Shown here in pieces: positions 25,390-35,754 of a stretch of DNA of 64,000 nucleotides. Numbering within the stretch: the stretch's first letter is position 1; each line of letters begins with the position of its first letter. Below the pieces are notes generated by a model. That model searched no databases. It had not been told where the DNA came from and worked only from the letters and a program-made list of their open reading frames with translations. Source of the stretch: Diplonema papillatum (taxonomy: Eukaryota > Euglenozoa > Diplonemea > Diplonemida > Diplonemidae); contig JAPJBO010000883.1 in assembly GCA_030068145.1 (NCBI GenBank), forward strand, positions 30,557 to 94,556, given 5' to 3'. Both the position numbers and the translations under genes were made by a program.

Positions 25390-26808
25390 ATGGACAACAA
25401 CTCGCACCCCACCACGACACCTGTGTGCGTGTCGCAACGAACAGCGTGGCAGGTGCGAAGTGCAGCAGAGCACCTCGCGGCGATTGAACATCAGCTGGAC
25501 ATAGAACACAGCGACGCACTTTCGAACCACGGCGTCTGGGTCGTGGTGACACGACTTAGGTTGGGGCTGGCAGAGGACCGCGTGCGAGCTGACCTCCTGC
25601 AATACAACGAGCGCATCAAAGTCAAGAGCCTGCCCGATGGTCGTGAACAAGTGACGCCGACAGACCCCGGTGAGGACCAGATGGAGGCGTACCCAGCGTT
25701 CGTGTCATTTTTTGATGCCCGCCTACGGGAGGCGATCGACGAAGAGCGTAGCAGTTCTTCCGAAGAAGCTTCCGAGCAAGAGGGCATCGTGCGAAGGGCG
25801 ATGAGTCGAGTCGTGGCGGAGCACCTGCCGAAGGTGTCCAGAGGCGTAGCAGCCGCCGCGTTCCACCCCATTTTGCATCTTGGTCTCGGTCTTGAGTCGT
25901 GCCTTCCCACAGCAGTATCCGAAGGCCTGGCGTACCTCTACGCGCGCTCGTGGAAAGCGCACGACACGTTTGAGGTAACTGTGACACTGGCTTCGGACAA
26001 AGACACTTCACGGCTTTCCACGGCATTCCTCAAAACACTCCGTGGCTGGTGCGCCTCAGCTGCTGCTGACGGGTCGCTGCTAAGCCAATTGCAAGCCGCC
26101 ACGAAAAAAGGGCGCTTCACAAAGCGAGCGTTGGCAGGCATGGCCCAAAAATGCCTGCTTGAGCAGAGAGTCGACTGCTACCTCCCCGTCCTTGGAACTC
26201 CGGGTACCGGCGCAACAGCAGGCACGCAGAAGCTAGAGTCCTCTGCGGCGATGCTGCAGCCAGTTGCGAGCGAAGTGCGCCGTGTGTTGGAAGAAGACCT
26301 GGACGAGCTCTTCTTGTTCACCGCTGCCGCCCTCGCGGTCAGCAAAGGCGAGTTCTTTGTACTGCACGGCCTCACGTCGCTGTGGAGCGTGCGTGCCACC
26401 ATCATACATGTGCCCGACGCGGCACCGGAGGTGTGCTTGGACTTGATGGCCTCGTGGCTGAGGGCATATTTTGCGGCGTACGTCGCGCAGGGACTGCCGG
26501 GCGCCGCCAAACTGCTCGAGGTTATCGACTGCTTTGTGCAACATGATATCAAAGGGGCCGCCGCGATTGTGCGGGAAGTGGTAGGCGGGACTGCCAGTGG
26601 AGAGGACCCTTGGGAACTGTCGTTCAATGAAGCCTTGGCACAAGAAGACGAGCACGTGCTCAAAGTGTACTGGATGCTGCTCGAGATGCGAGGCAAGTAT
26701 GCTAGCATTGCTCCGAAGGCGGACGACATCCTTCTCGACTGTGCGCGGTTGGTCAGCAAAAACGGCCCGCGCTTTGCAAATTACGCTACCGAGCTAGCCA
26801 GCTTATGA
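25390..26808 (+). CDS. Questin-oxidase-like protein, paralogue 1, 472 aa
   Basis: A single-exon frame starting MDNNSHPTT. The pattern fits the questin oxidase-like (AflY/DUF4243) family: GVAAAAFHPILHLGLGLE followed by VSEGLAYLY, and later FFVLHGLTSLWSVRA followed by WLRAYFAAYVAQGLPGA. In fungi such enzymes carry out Baeyer-Villiger-type oxidation and ring opening in polyketide pathways. Outside fungi the substrate is unknown and I do not infer one. The conserved His (FHP, HLG, LHG) are present. A variable acidic-serine linker lies near residue 120. The neighbour at 27618 is a tandem duplicate with a nearly identical 3' half. No signal peptide was seen. Confidence 0.7.
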   Translation: MDNNSHPTTTPVCVSQRTAWQVRSAAEHLAAIEHQLDIEHSDALSNHGVWVVVTRLRLGLAEDRVRADLLQYNERIKVKSLPDGREQVTPTDPGEDQMEAYPAFVSFFDARLREAIDEERSSSSEEASEQEGIVRRAMSRVVAEHLPKVSRGVAAAAFHPILHLGLGLESCLPTAVSEGLAYLYARSWKAHDTFEVTVTLASDKDTSRLSTAFLKTLRGWCASAAADGSLLSQLQAATKKGRFTKRALAGMAQKCLLEQRVDCYLPVLGTPGTGATAGTQKLESSAAMLQPVASEVRRVLEEDLDELFLFTAAALAVSKGEFFVLHGLTSLWSVRATIIHVPDAAPEVCLDLMASWLRAYFAAYVAQGLPGAAKLLEVIDCFVQHDIKGAAAIVREVVGGTASGEDPWELSFNEALAQEDEHVLKVYWMLLEMRGKYASIAPKADDILLDCARLVSKNGPRFANYATELASL

Positions 26809-27617
26809 TGTGCAGCGCAGCTTCAAAGCCCTGCACATCGTCCCTTGGTTCTAAGGTACAGTGTTTGCACTACGCAAAGCTCTCGCCGAGCTGTCGCGCG
26901 CCGCCATCTTCTCTTTTGCTTCAGCGTCCTGTCAGAATTCAAGCACACTGCTCAAGAACACAGCACGTGGACGCACGCATGCAATCGTGTGTTTTTTGCG
27001 CATGGCGCATGCGAGCTCTCAGCTCGACACCATCCGTCTCATCCGGTTGTGCGCACTGGCCGGGTGCTATGTAAAGTGCGAATGTGAGAGAGCGTGCTGT
27101 GATTGTAGACTATCGGCAGCACTCGCGAGCAGCTCCCTCAAACGTTGTTTTCGTCTGACCTTGTCTGTGGCAAGAACACCGTTCTTGTCAAGACACGTCC
27201 TCACTCCGTCTGCCACCGTATCCTCACGTGCCTTGTTCGTTGGCTTGGGACTTTCTCAACGACTCTTCCAGTGTGCCAAAGAACCAAGGTCATCAATGAA
27301 ACGCACCAACCTACTGACCTGCGCACACAGCGACCGTAAGGCCACGGCCAGAAGAGTTTCAGACAGGTTATGCCCTAGCTCGCCCTTGTTCGTGACAACG
27401 GGGCTCACCCCCATCAGGCCCTGTCAGCGAATTTACAGTTTGCGTGTGGAGAGTGTACTGCACTTCTGTTTGCTCTCTGCAGCTATCCAGAAGGAAATAG
27501 AGGTTCGGCTACGAATCCAGGTTTAGCAACGCAACACACATGTTGACGAAAGCTCCGTCATCCTTCTGACCTCCTACGGCAAAACCACAACCACCTCCAG
27601 TTTAACACACGTACAAC
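26809..27617. other. Spacer between the paralogues
   Basis: An open frame at 26861-27526 has no domain and Ser/Arg/Cys-rich chance composition. No other feature was seen. Confidence 0.5.
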
Positions 27618-29042
27618 ATGCGCTCATCTGCGTCCCTGCGGTGCGTGTCTCGGCAATCAGCATGGCAGGTAAGAAGCGGGGCCGAGCGCCTTGCAGCAAT
27701 TGAACATAAACTGGACATAGAATACGGTGGGTATCTGTCGAATCATGGCATCTGGGTGGTAGTGCCTCGACTCCGGTTAGGAGTTACAGAAGATTGCACA
27801 CGCAGCGCTCTACTGCATTACAACGAGAACGTAAAGGTCAAGAGCTTGCCCGAGCGCCCTGGACACGTGGCACCAACCGGCCCAGACGCAGACCAGATGG
27901 CGGCGTATCCAGCATTCGTATCATTCTTTGACGACCGGCTGCGTGAAGCTATTGATGGCGAGCGTAGCAATTGCCGAACAGGTCGCAATGCTGCAGAACA
28001 AGAAGAAGACGCCGTGCGCAGAGGGCTGAACCGCGTTGTGGCAGAACACCTGCCGAAGGTGTCCAGAGGCGTGGCAGCAGCCGCGTTCCACCCCATTTTA
28101 CACCTGGGTCTCGGTCTTGAGTCGTGCCTTCCCGCGACGGTCTCCGAAGCCCTTGCGTACCTCTACGCGCGTTCGTGGAAAGCGCACGACACGTTTGAGG
28201 TGAATGTGACACTGACCTCTGACAAAGGCACCTCGCTATCTACGGCATTCCTCACGACTCTGCGTGGCTGGTGCACCTCAGTCGCTGCTGACGGGTCGTT
28301 GCTGCACCGGTTGCAAACAGCCAGCGACAAGGAACAGCCTCAAATTGGCGGCTTCCAAAAGCGCGCGTTGGCCGCCATGTCCGAAAAGTGCCTGCTCGAG
28401 CAGAGTGTCGACTGCTACCTCCCCATCCTTAAAGCAGGCACCGGCACGTCAGCAAACACGGAGAAGCTAGAATCCTCTGCGGCGATGCTGCAGCCAGTTG
28501 CGAGCGAAGTGCGCCGTGTGTTGGAAGAAGACCTGGACGAGCTCTTCTTGTTCACCGCTGCCGCCCTCGCGGTCAGCAAAGGCGAGTTCTTTGTACTGCA
28601 CGGCCTCACGTCGCTGTGGAGCGTGCGTGCCACCATCATACATGTGCCCGACGCGGCACCGGAGGTGTGCTTGGACTTGATGGCCTCGTGGCTGAGGGCA
28701 TATTTTGCGGCGTACGTCGCGCAGGGACTGCCGGGCGCCGCCAAACTGCTCGAGGTCATCGACTGCTTTGTGCAACATGATATCAAAGGGGCCGCCGCGA
28801 TTGTGCGGGAAGGGGTAGGCGAGACTGCCAGTGGAGAGGACCCTTGGGAACTGTCGTTCAATGAAGCCTTGGCACAAGAAGACGAGCACGTGCTCAAAGC
28901 GTACTGGATGCTGATCGAGATGCAAGGCAAGTATGCTAGCAGTGATCCGAAGGCGGACGACATCCTTCTCGACTGTGCTCGCTTCATTAGCAAGAACGGC
29001 CTGCACTTTGCGGAGTACGCTACCGAGCTGTCGAGGGCCTGA
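27618..29042 (+). CDS. Questin-oxidase-like protein, paralogue 2, 474 aa
   Basis: Tandem copy of the gene at 25390, in the same orientation and separated by ~810 bp. It starts MRSSASLRC. The N-terminal half has diverged (for example the linker near residue 120 and residues ~220-275, where extra residues are inserted), while the family signatures GVAAAAFHPILHLGLGLE and FFVLHGLTSLWSVRA are kept. From 28474 to 28756 the DNA is identical to 26240-26522, and only scattered changes follow until near the stop, which points to recent gene conversion. The substrate is unknown. Both copies look intact and may differ mainly in the N-terminal region. Confidence 0.7.
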   Translation: MRSSASLRCVSRQSAWQVRSGAERLAAIEHKLDIEYGGYLSNHGIWVVVPRLRLGVTEDCTRSALLHYNENVKVKSLPERPGHVAPTGPDADQMAAYPAFVSFFDDRLREAIDGERSNCRTGRNAAEQEEDAVRRGLNRVVAEHLPKVSRGVAAAAFHPILHLGLGLESCLPATVSEALAYLYARSWKAHDTFEVNVTLTSDKGTSLSTAFLTTLRGWCTSVAADGSLLHRLQTASDKEQPQIGGFQKRALAAMSEKCLLEQSVDCYLPILKAGTGTSANTEKLESSAAMLQPVASEVRRVLEEDLDELFLFTAAALAVSKGEFFVLHGLTSLWSVRATIIHVPDAAPEVCLDLMASWLRAYFAAYVAQGLPGAAKLLEVIDCFVQHDIKGAAAIVREGVGETASGEDPWELSFNEALAQEDEHVLKAYWMLIEMQGKYASSDPKADDILLDCARFISKNGLHFAEYATELSRA

Positions 29043-30131
29043 CATTTCTTACCCGCCAAACCTTAAAGCCATCGTGCACTCTTTTGACTCAGCGAGCCCG
29101 TTTCAGGCCATTGCATCCCACAACTAAATTCAGCTACTCACCCATACTATGACGAGGGGCGTACACCTCTATCGTGCAGACGAACGTCCAATCGTTGCAG
29201 TACTTGACATTTCTGGACCACCGGGCTGTTTCGACATGTTTCGGTTCGACTTCCTTTCACAAGAGTTGCCGCAAAGGCAGTCGCGTGTCAGAAAAGAAGC
29301 GTGCAGAGTCCAGCGGTTAGTTGCCCGGCCTTCCCTACTCCTAGCTTTGCGTAGAGATGTCGTCCTACCGCCTTCCTTCCCTCGCCCTCTATCTTCGCCA
29401 CCGATCTTTTCTCGAACCCCCTTCTCAGGTGACAGCACCAATATCCCTACACCGCAATTCTTTTCATTTATTGAAGCTGTACGTGTGCAAAACACAAAGT
29501 GCGGTTCCAGGGAGCCGTCTTGGAGGCCACCTAACATTGTCGCGAGATCGAGCAGAGAGTCTAGGCTATTATTGCCATCCTGCCCCCGTACCTCGTTTCT
29601 ACGGATAAAACCGAAAACCGACAAAGCACGCTGGGCCTTGAGCCCAGCAACAACATCCGTAGTAGAACCGTCAACATATATCATCCGTTTGTGAACAGTA
29701 TTTCGTCCAAGACTCAATCCGCCCGCTGGATGGGCCGTCATGAAGCAATGCTTGACCGAAGATTGGTGTGGAGGGTGACTTGTCATCAATGACCGGTGTC
29801 ACCTCAGGCACCCGGTCATTAATAAGTTGCCATTATTGTCTGATGCTTCCAAAAGACCTGAAAAGGCCTCCAAAGGCCGAATCTGTTGCGTCGAGTGGGT
29901 TGACTGTCGCAATGACTCTCCAATACTAACAACAAGGTGTGCCTTAAAGGTGAGATGAGAGGCATTGACTCACTATCAAACATACCAGTACTACAACAAG
30001 GGCCGCGTTCGCAAAAGCTAGGGATTGTATGCAAACAAGCAACAAACTGATCAGGAACCGCAATCAAACGGCGGGGCTGGAACAGGTGGCCGGTGTGGTG
30101 CAAAAGTACACCGGCAAGAGAATAGGCAAGC
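29043..30131. other. Intergenic, no gene recognised
   Basis: Antisense and sense frames of about 180-206 residues at 29149-29789 have no recognisable domain. Confidence 0.5.
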
Positions 30132-32808
30132 ATGCAGTACCAAGGTTTCGAGCTTCGCGATTACGGAGGAAACATGGGATCGACGCGGGACCGAATGGAG
30201 CTATCGTACTCCGGTTTTGTGCAGCGCGATGAAAGAATGTCGTCCGCAGAACATCGAACCGAAGGATCAGCCGTTGATAGATGGGCGAACACCAGGACGC
30301 GTTCCCGCTGGGATTCCGACCCTGCTACTACACGGTACCCTGCCATGACACGATACCCCACGCCACCACCCCATGGTAACATGGCTAGCGACTTCATTGC
30401 TTCCACACCGCCACGTAACACGAGGTCTTCTTCGACGTCCCCGCTGGAGCGTACGCCTGGTGTGTAGTTGTGTGTCTACCAGTTACCAATCATGTAAGCC
30501 GCAACCCGAACTTGCATGCCTACTTCCTACACTCGATTGAAGCCCTACCCGAAGTCAGAACATACGGTCAATGCCCGTGACTGCGCAACAACAGCATCAG
30601 TAATGCAATCCATCGCAATACTCGCATCGTTTGCACGTTCCAAGGTTGTAGGTGGGTGGTTAAACCCCCTAAGAATAATGACCCTGGCAGGAAAAAGGCC
30701 TAGCTGCTAATACCCCAGGTCGTAACGTGCACCACCCGTTTTGGTTTCCACCGCATTAACCAGCAGCTTAACTCGCAACAAAACAACTCGCAGGCTACCA
30801 GACCCCTGCGGCAGAACGCAGCCGACCGGACAGGGGCACGCTCTTCGCAGATTCCACCACCAAATTAGGCAGCTCTTGGCTGTCGTCCAACGACTTTCTG
30901 TCGTCACGAACACCCGCTCTCGGCAGACCAGCCTCCTACAGCGAAAGTGTCCCGTTGAACTTGGATGTCTCCCGGTATGGCCGAGCTGACAGGTTTCGGA
31001 GAGAAGCCGCAGAGACGGAGCAGGTCGCACAGCGCGGATTGGGCGTCAGATACAGAGACGACGGCATGTACAGTCCCGGGCCGTCTGAGCGGAGTGCTCA
31101 TGACATTCCCCCTTCGAGTCCGGGTTCACCGACGAGGCAGACGGGCCTGTTTTCTTACATGCACGACATCGACCGCAGGAGCGTATCGAACCCGACACTG
31201 CCCGAAGCGCAAGACGTTGCAGGGTTCCCCTCCTTCCCGCGCCAGAAGGGCTCGCCCACCACGATGCGGGATATGTCTCTGTTCTCAGAACGCGAAGGCG
31301 CCGCAGGCAGAGACGACAAGCTGCCGACGTACCCGGAATCGCCGAGCGTGCGCAACGACGGCGGGAGGAGCGATCCGAGAGCTGTGGCGCCCACCTCCAG
31401 CACACCGACGCCCGAGCCGCTCCCGCGCGCGGCGAACGGCTTCAACGGAGCCGGGAAAGCCTTCGCCGGGTCGTTGCGGCAGTACGAAACCTTCGCGTTC
31501 AGCGAGCGACGGGGCAACGACGCCCCCGAAACCGGCGGGAGCTGGTGGAACGACCTCGCCTCGCGGCGGCGGCTGCAGGACACGCAGACCCCAGGCAGGG
31601 GCGGCAACGCGTTCGCCGGTTTCAACGGCTCCGCTGCAGACGCCGACGCGGATTCCGGCGATAACATGGTGCCCGTCACCCCACCGACGACCCGAGAAGG
31701 GCCTATCCAGTGGCAGCAGGTTTTTGACCCAGTCACCGGCCGGTATTTCTACCACAACCCTGCTTCGAAAATCAGCATCTGGGAACGGCCCAGGCCGCCT
31801 GCCGTCGTAGTCGCCTACCAACCAACACCGGCTGCCGATGCGCGGACGCCGGTCCGCAACGAAGGTCACCCGAAGTCAACGCCGCCGTCCACATCCGACT
31901 GGCGCTTTCTGAACGATGCCACCAACGCCGAGACGCCGACTCGCACCCCGCCGTTCATTAGCACCACACCCAAGTATCCGACTACACCCTCGTCGATGGG
32001 ACGCAGCAGCAGATTGAATGACTTTAGCCGCACACCGACTCGGCGACGGTCGCCTTCGATGGACACTAGTGCCAGCTCGTCGCTCATCGCTCCTCAGGCC
32101 GCTGAGGATAAAGACAAATATGTGATTGTTCTGGACCTGGATGAGACCCTGGTGTATGCACGCGAGGGTCCTCTTACCATCAGACCGGGGGCGCGTGAGC
32201 TGATGAGGCTGCTTGCTGGTCAGTGCGAAGTCATTGTCTGGACTGCGGGGGAACGCGCGTATGCCCACATCGTCATTCAAGAACTCGACCCAGACGGCGT
32301 CATTGTCAAGCATTGCGTGTACCGTCATCCAAAGTGGTTCACAGGCCAGCAGGGGCAGGTTAAAGACCTCAGGCTTCTCAGACGAGACATGAACAAGACA
32401 TTGATCGTCGAAAACACCCCTGACTGCGTTCGTTTAAACCCATACAACGCTGCTGTGGTACCGGACTATATGGGTGCAAGACAAGACGACACGTTGTTGG
32501 CGCTGTGCGTCGTGATCCGCCTACTGTTTGCTTCGCGGCAGACAGTACCCGAGTTCCTGAAGAGTACGCCGCTAGCGACGCCGAGTGCAGTCCGCACAGA
32601 CTTCGGCGATAGCATCACCGTGTTTGCCATCGTATGCTTCCCTCGTTTGAAAGAAACAGTCCGTGGCATAGAATCCGTAAGGCTTGACCGTTTTTCACGT
32701 TTTTCAGAGGTGCCGTATCACTCCGCCACAGATAAAAGTGGCTTACCGGTGCTTATCAAGTTTGGCACACCTGTCGTCATCATGGTGGGTCTGCCCCTCA
32801 ACGATTAG
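30132..32808 (+). CDS. WW-domain FCP1-like phosphatase
   Basis: Proposed exon 1 is 30132-30463 and exon 2 is 30942-32808, with a 478-bp intron (GTAGTT...CTACAG) in phase 2. This gives 732 residues. Exon 2 alone has no ATG near its start, so an upstream exon is needed. The N-terminal ~360 residues are disordered and Arg/Ser/Pro-rich. The WW domain spans about 366-395, with Trp at 368 and 391 and the central YFYHN. The FCP1/SCP phosphatase core starts at VIVLDLDETLVYA with catalytic Asp 509 and 511 (DLDET); VIVWTAGERAYA and LIVENTPDC follow. This HAD family removes phosphate from Ser, classically on the RNA polymerase II C-terminal repeat. The WW domain would bind proline-rich or phospho-Ser-Pro targets. 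A donor-like ATG-GTGGGT at 32785 and acceptor at 32932-32933 would give another 3' end. Confidence 0.8.
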
Positions 32809-35754
32809 AAGGTCTGATGCGTTTGTGGACAAATAATTGACAGGAACGATCTTCTGACACCACGGGTGACCGATACTCACCTGTTGCGAACCACTGCAGG
32901 GTTCTGGATTTCTCATTATGCTACCTCTCACAGGGCGACGTCAACAGCCTGCCGAGCCGAGATTCTCGAAGCCCAAGAACTCGTCCTCTGACGTAAATTG
33001 CTGTAGCACGCGCTGGTACAACACAGAGACAGCCCGATAGACGCGAAGCTTCGCCTCGAGGGCCTGAGAAACGGCACGACTTGCCGTCGGCGGATGTAGG
33101 AGGCATGCATTGCGCTCGTGTCGTGTTCGTGAAGAATAACAGTAGCCGGAAACAGTTTGAACACCAAAGCGACTCTGTCGCCTGTATAATGGGATGACTG
33201 CTCCCTCCGTGAATTCGGGGTGGGGTCCGCTGTCGCGAATCCCATGATGTACGATGTACCGACTGACTTACATTAGGCTTGAAGTATTGTGACATCACGC
33301 CGCTTCTTTCACGGTGTCACGTATCTCGCTGCAAACAACTTTACAACAAAAGAAGTTTCTATCAATCAACCGATAAAACCAACGGACAAGGAATGGTATC
33401 CCGAAACGATAGCTGATGCTCCGTACCATTGCATATGGGAAAGACCCTGCTGTGAAAGCCCCTATGTTGAAGCCCCCTGCGCGAAAGAAGAGAGCGTAAC
33501 ATTCAAGACCGACTCGCAACCGTTTCAACATCCGAGTGTTCGTATTCTGTCCGGCAGCACCATTGCTTAACATGCTCGTGGTACCAGGGGGTTCGTCAGC
33601 TTGCGCGTGGCTTACGATACGATGAACGAAGACGAAGATTCAAGTGCATGATAGTGTAGACTTTCAACAGACAGCGTCAACGCGTCAACCACAGAAACGT
33701 ACCCGGATTCACGTTTCACTCTGCTTCCGTCCTCATCTGCTCTTGTTTTTACATAAGCGCCAGCTTGGAAGGAAATGCTCGACAATAACTGCCAGACAAA
33801 GAACCGGGGGATCCCAAGTGCTGCAACTACCGAACCACGTGTTGAACGGACGTGAGGTCATGCGGGTCTATCCCAACACGACAAATCACACAAACACAGC
33901 ATGTCAAAAGTCCTGAGTGAGAAAGCAACACACGGTGGTGTAAGCGAAAAACAAATCAGATTGTGTTTGTATTGTATTTGCCCCTCTACCTCTATGTTTT
34001 CTCCTTTCCATTCGGAGTCAAAGCAGCTACGTCGAGTATTTCCATTGTTCTGTGTACACACGGGATGCACAAAATATGTTCTTTGCGAACTGCCGTTGAC
34101 GATCTTCGTTCGTCAGGTTGCGCATCACGGAATACAGAGCTTCATAATTATGCAGGTCTTGCCACCTCAGTGCCGAGAGTCTCTTTGAAATATGAAAGCC
34201 GGTCACCATTGACCTGCCTGCACTCAGGTAGTACACGAGGTCAGTCTACTCATCTGATGACGCGGACATTGCTGAAAGTTGGGAGCAACTCAATAGATAG
34301 TAATGGACTAACCCAGCATTATAGTGTGTGTGCGTGTGTTTGAAGGAAGGAGGAAGTGCGAACAGGAGATGTAACTCGTTGTTTGCATCAGCTAGCCCTT
34401 CCAACCTAGAGACGAGTGGAGAAAACAAGAATATATCGTTCTTCTGTGGACTGTATGTGTGTGTGCGTGTGTGTCCCTACCGGCTGTTAAAGCCGTTCTT
34501 GCTCGGCTCTTTTCCAAGGATCGTGCAAAAAAAAAAAAAAAAAGAAAAAAAGAAAAGAGTCGTTTCCATGACATCGCTCTTATCCCGACACGAAGTTCGA
34601 ACCTTTTCTGTATGGATGGAGGTACTACATCTTCAAAGCACTGACAGCTGGTTAAGATTGCTGCAACAGACCCCCTCGATGATGAATGTATCTGAAGCCC
34701 ACGTCCATCAACCGAGCAATGAGCTCGCTTGCCACTGAACGAGTTCGTCAAAGAGCATCCATGAATCTAGATGGTAGGAGGCCAGCAGAGTTGCTCGCAG
34801 CGGTGCAAACCACGGCTTGCGTCACGCCTCGAACTCGCCGCCGTGGGATCTCACTCCAGGTGCTTGCCACAAGTATGATTCACTCTTTGACGATCGAATC
34901 ATCTCAGATATCTCATATCAGATATTCCACTCCGGTCGTTTTGACTCAGTATGTCTAATGCACAGTTCTGAGTCCGCTGAAGCTGATGCTTCGTGCGTGT
35001 GTATCTACAGAATACTACGGGTTTAAATGCACATCGCTAGAACGTCAGAACCTGTGTAGGCAGCACACATCCCTCTGGTGAACGCATCGCGGATGATCTT
35101 TCCATCCTCAGGAGTACATTTGGGAGCAGGCATTGTGACAAACTTTGGGGGACGGTCGTACCGGTGATTCGTACTTCGGGATACAGAGCCTACCAAAGAA
35201 ATCATGTTACTCAACACATTTTCTCTGTTCTACCCGTTCATGACGCCGTCCTCTTAACTCATTCTCTCGTGCGTACGTTCTGAAGAATCTTTTCGCCGGC
35301 CCTTACCGTTACTTCTGTCAGATCGCGCAACATTCTTTCTGCATGTCCAGCAGCCTGCTGAGTGTTTGACACACCACCGACCCCAGCTGTTGATCGATGA
35401 TCTGCATGCTAGCTCAGGCTTCACTCAGTGCCGGAACCGAAAGCACCAGCGATGCTACCTGAAGCATTGCGTTCCTCGCCTCATACCCACTGCAACTGGT
35501 GCTGCCCAGTCTTGTAGAAGCCCCTAGTCAGCACATGCTGACGAACCGCATTTCCTCCGGTGCTCACTGTTCAGAGGCAGAGGAACTCCGGTTCTGTGGG
35601 GCCAGCAACATGCTGCTTCGTAATGTTGATTAGCTTCTGTCATGCCGCCGTCTCCGCCTGCAAGCTAGAGACAACGACACGTGACAGGTAAAGCGAACGC
35701 AAAAAAGAACCAAAGAAAGACAGTATAACAAGGGCTGCACGTGTGTGAACCACG
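32809..35754. other. Long intergenic region, no gene recognised
   Basis: Holds a dispersed repeat copy (33742-33851), a run of about 18 A near 34526-34543, and possibly a last exon of the phosphatase at 32934-32993. A 93-residue frame at 33289-33570 has mixed composition but no domain. Confidence 0.45.
33742..33851 (+). repeat. Dispersed repeat, copy 2 (matches RRM intron)
   Basis: Aligns with 1527-1632 in the same orientation with small insertions. No clear coding exons flank it here, so it may be a free copy or part of an unrecognised intron. Confidence 0.8.

Noticed and set aside
26861-27526. 221-codon frame between the paralogues
   Set aside because: Ser/Arg/Cys-rich chance frame with no counterpart after the second paralogue.
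29169-29789. Minus-strand 206-codon frame
   Set aside because: Composition is unconvincing, no domain is seen and there is no paralogue in the window.
33289-33570. 93-codon frame with mixed composition
   Set aside because: Somewhat protein-like but too short and unrecognised; could be an exon but cannot be joined to anything.
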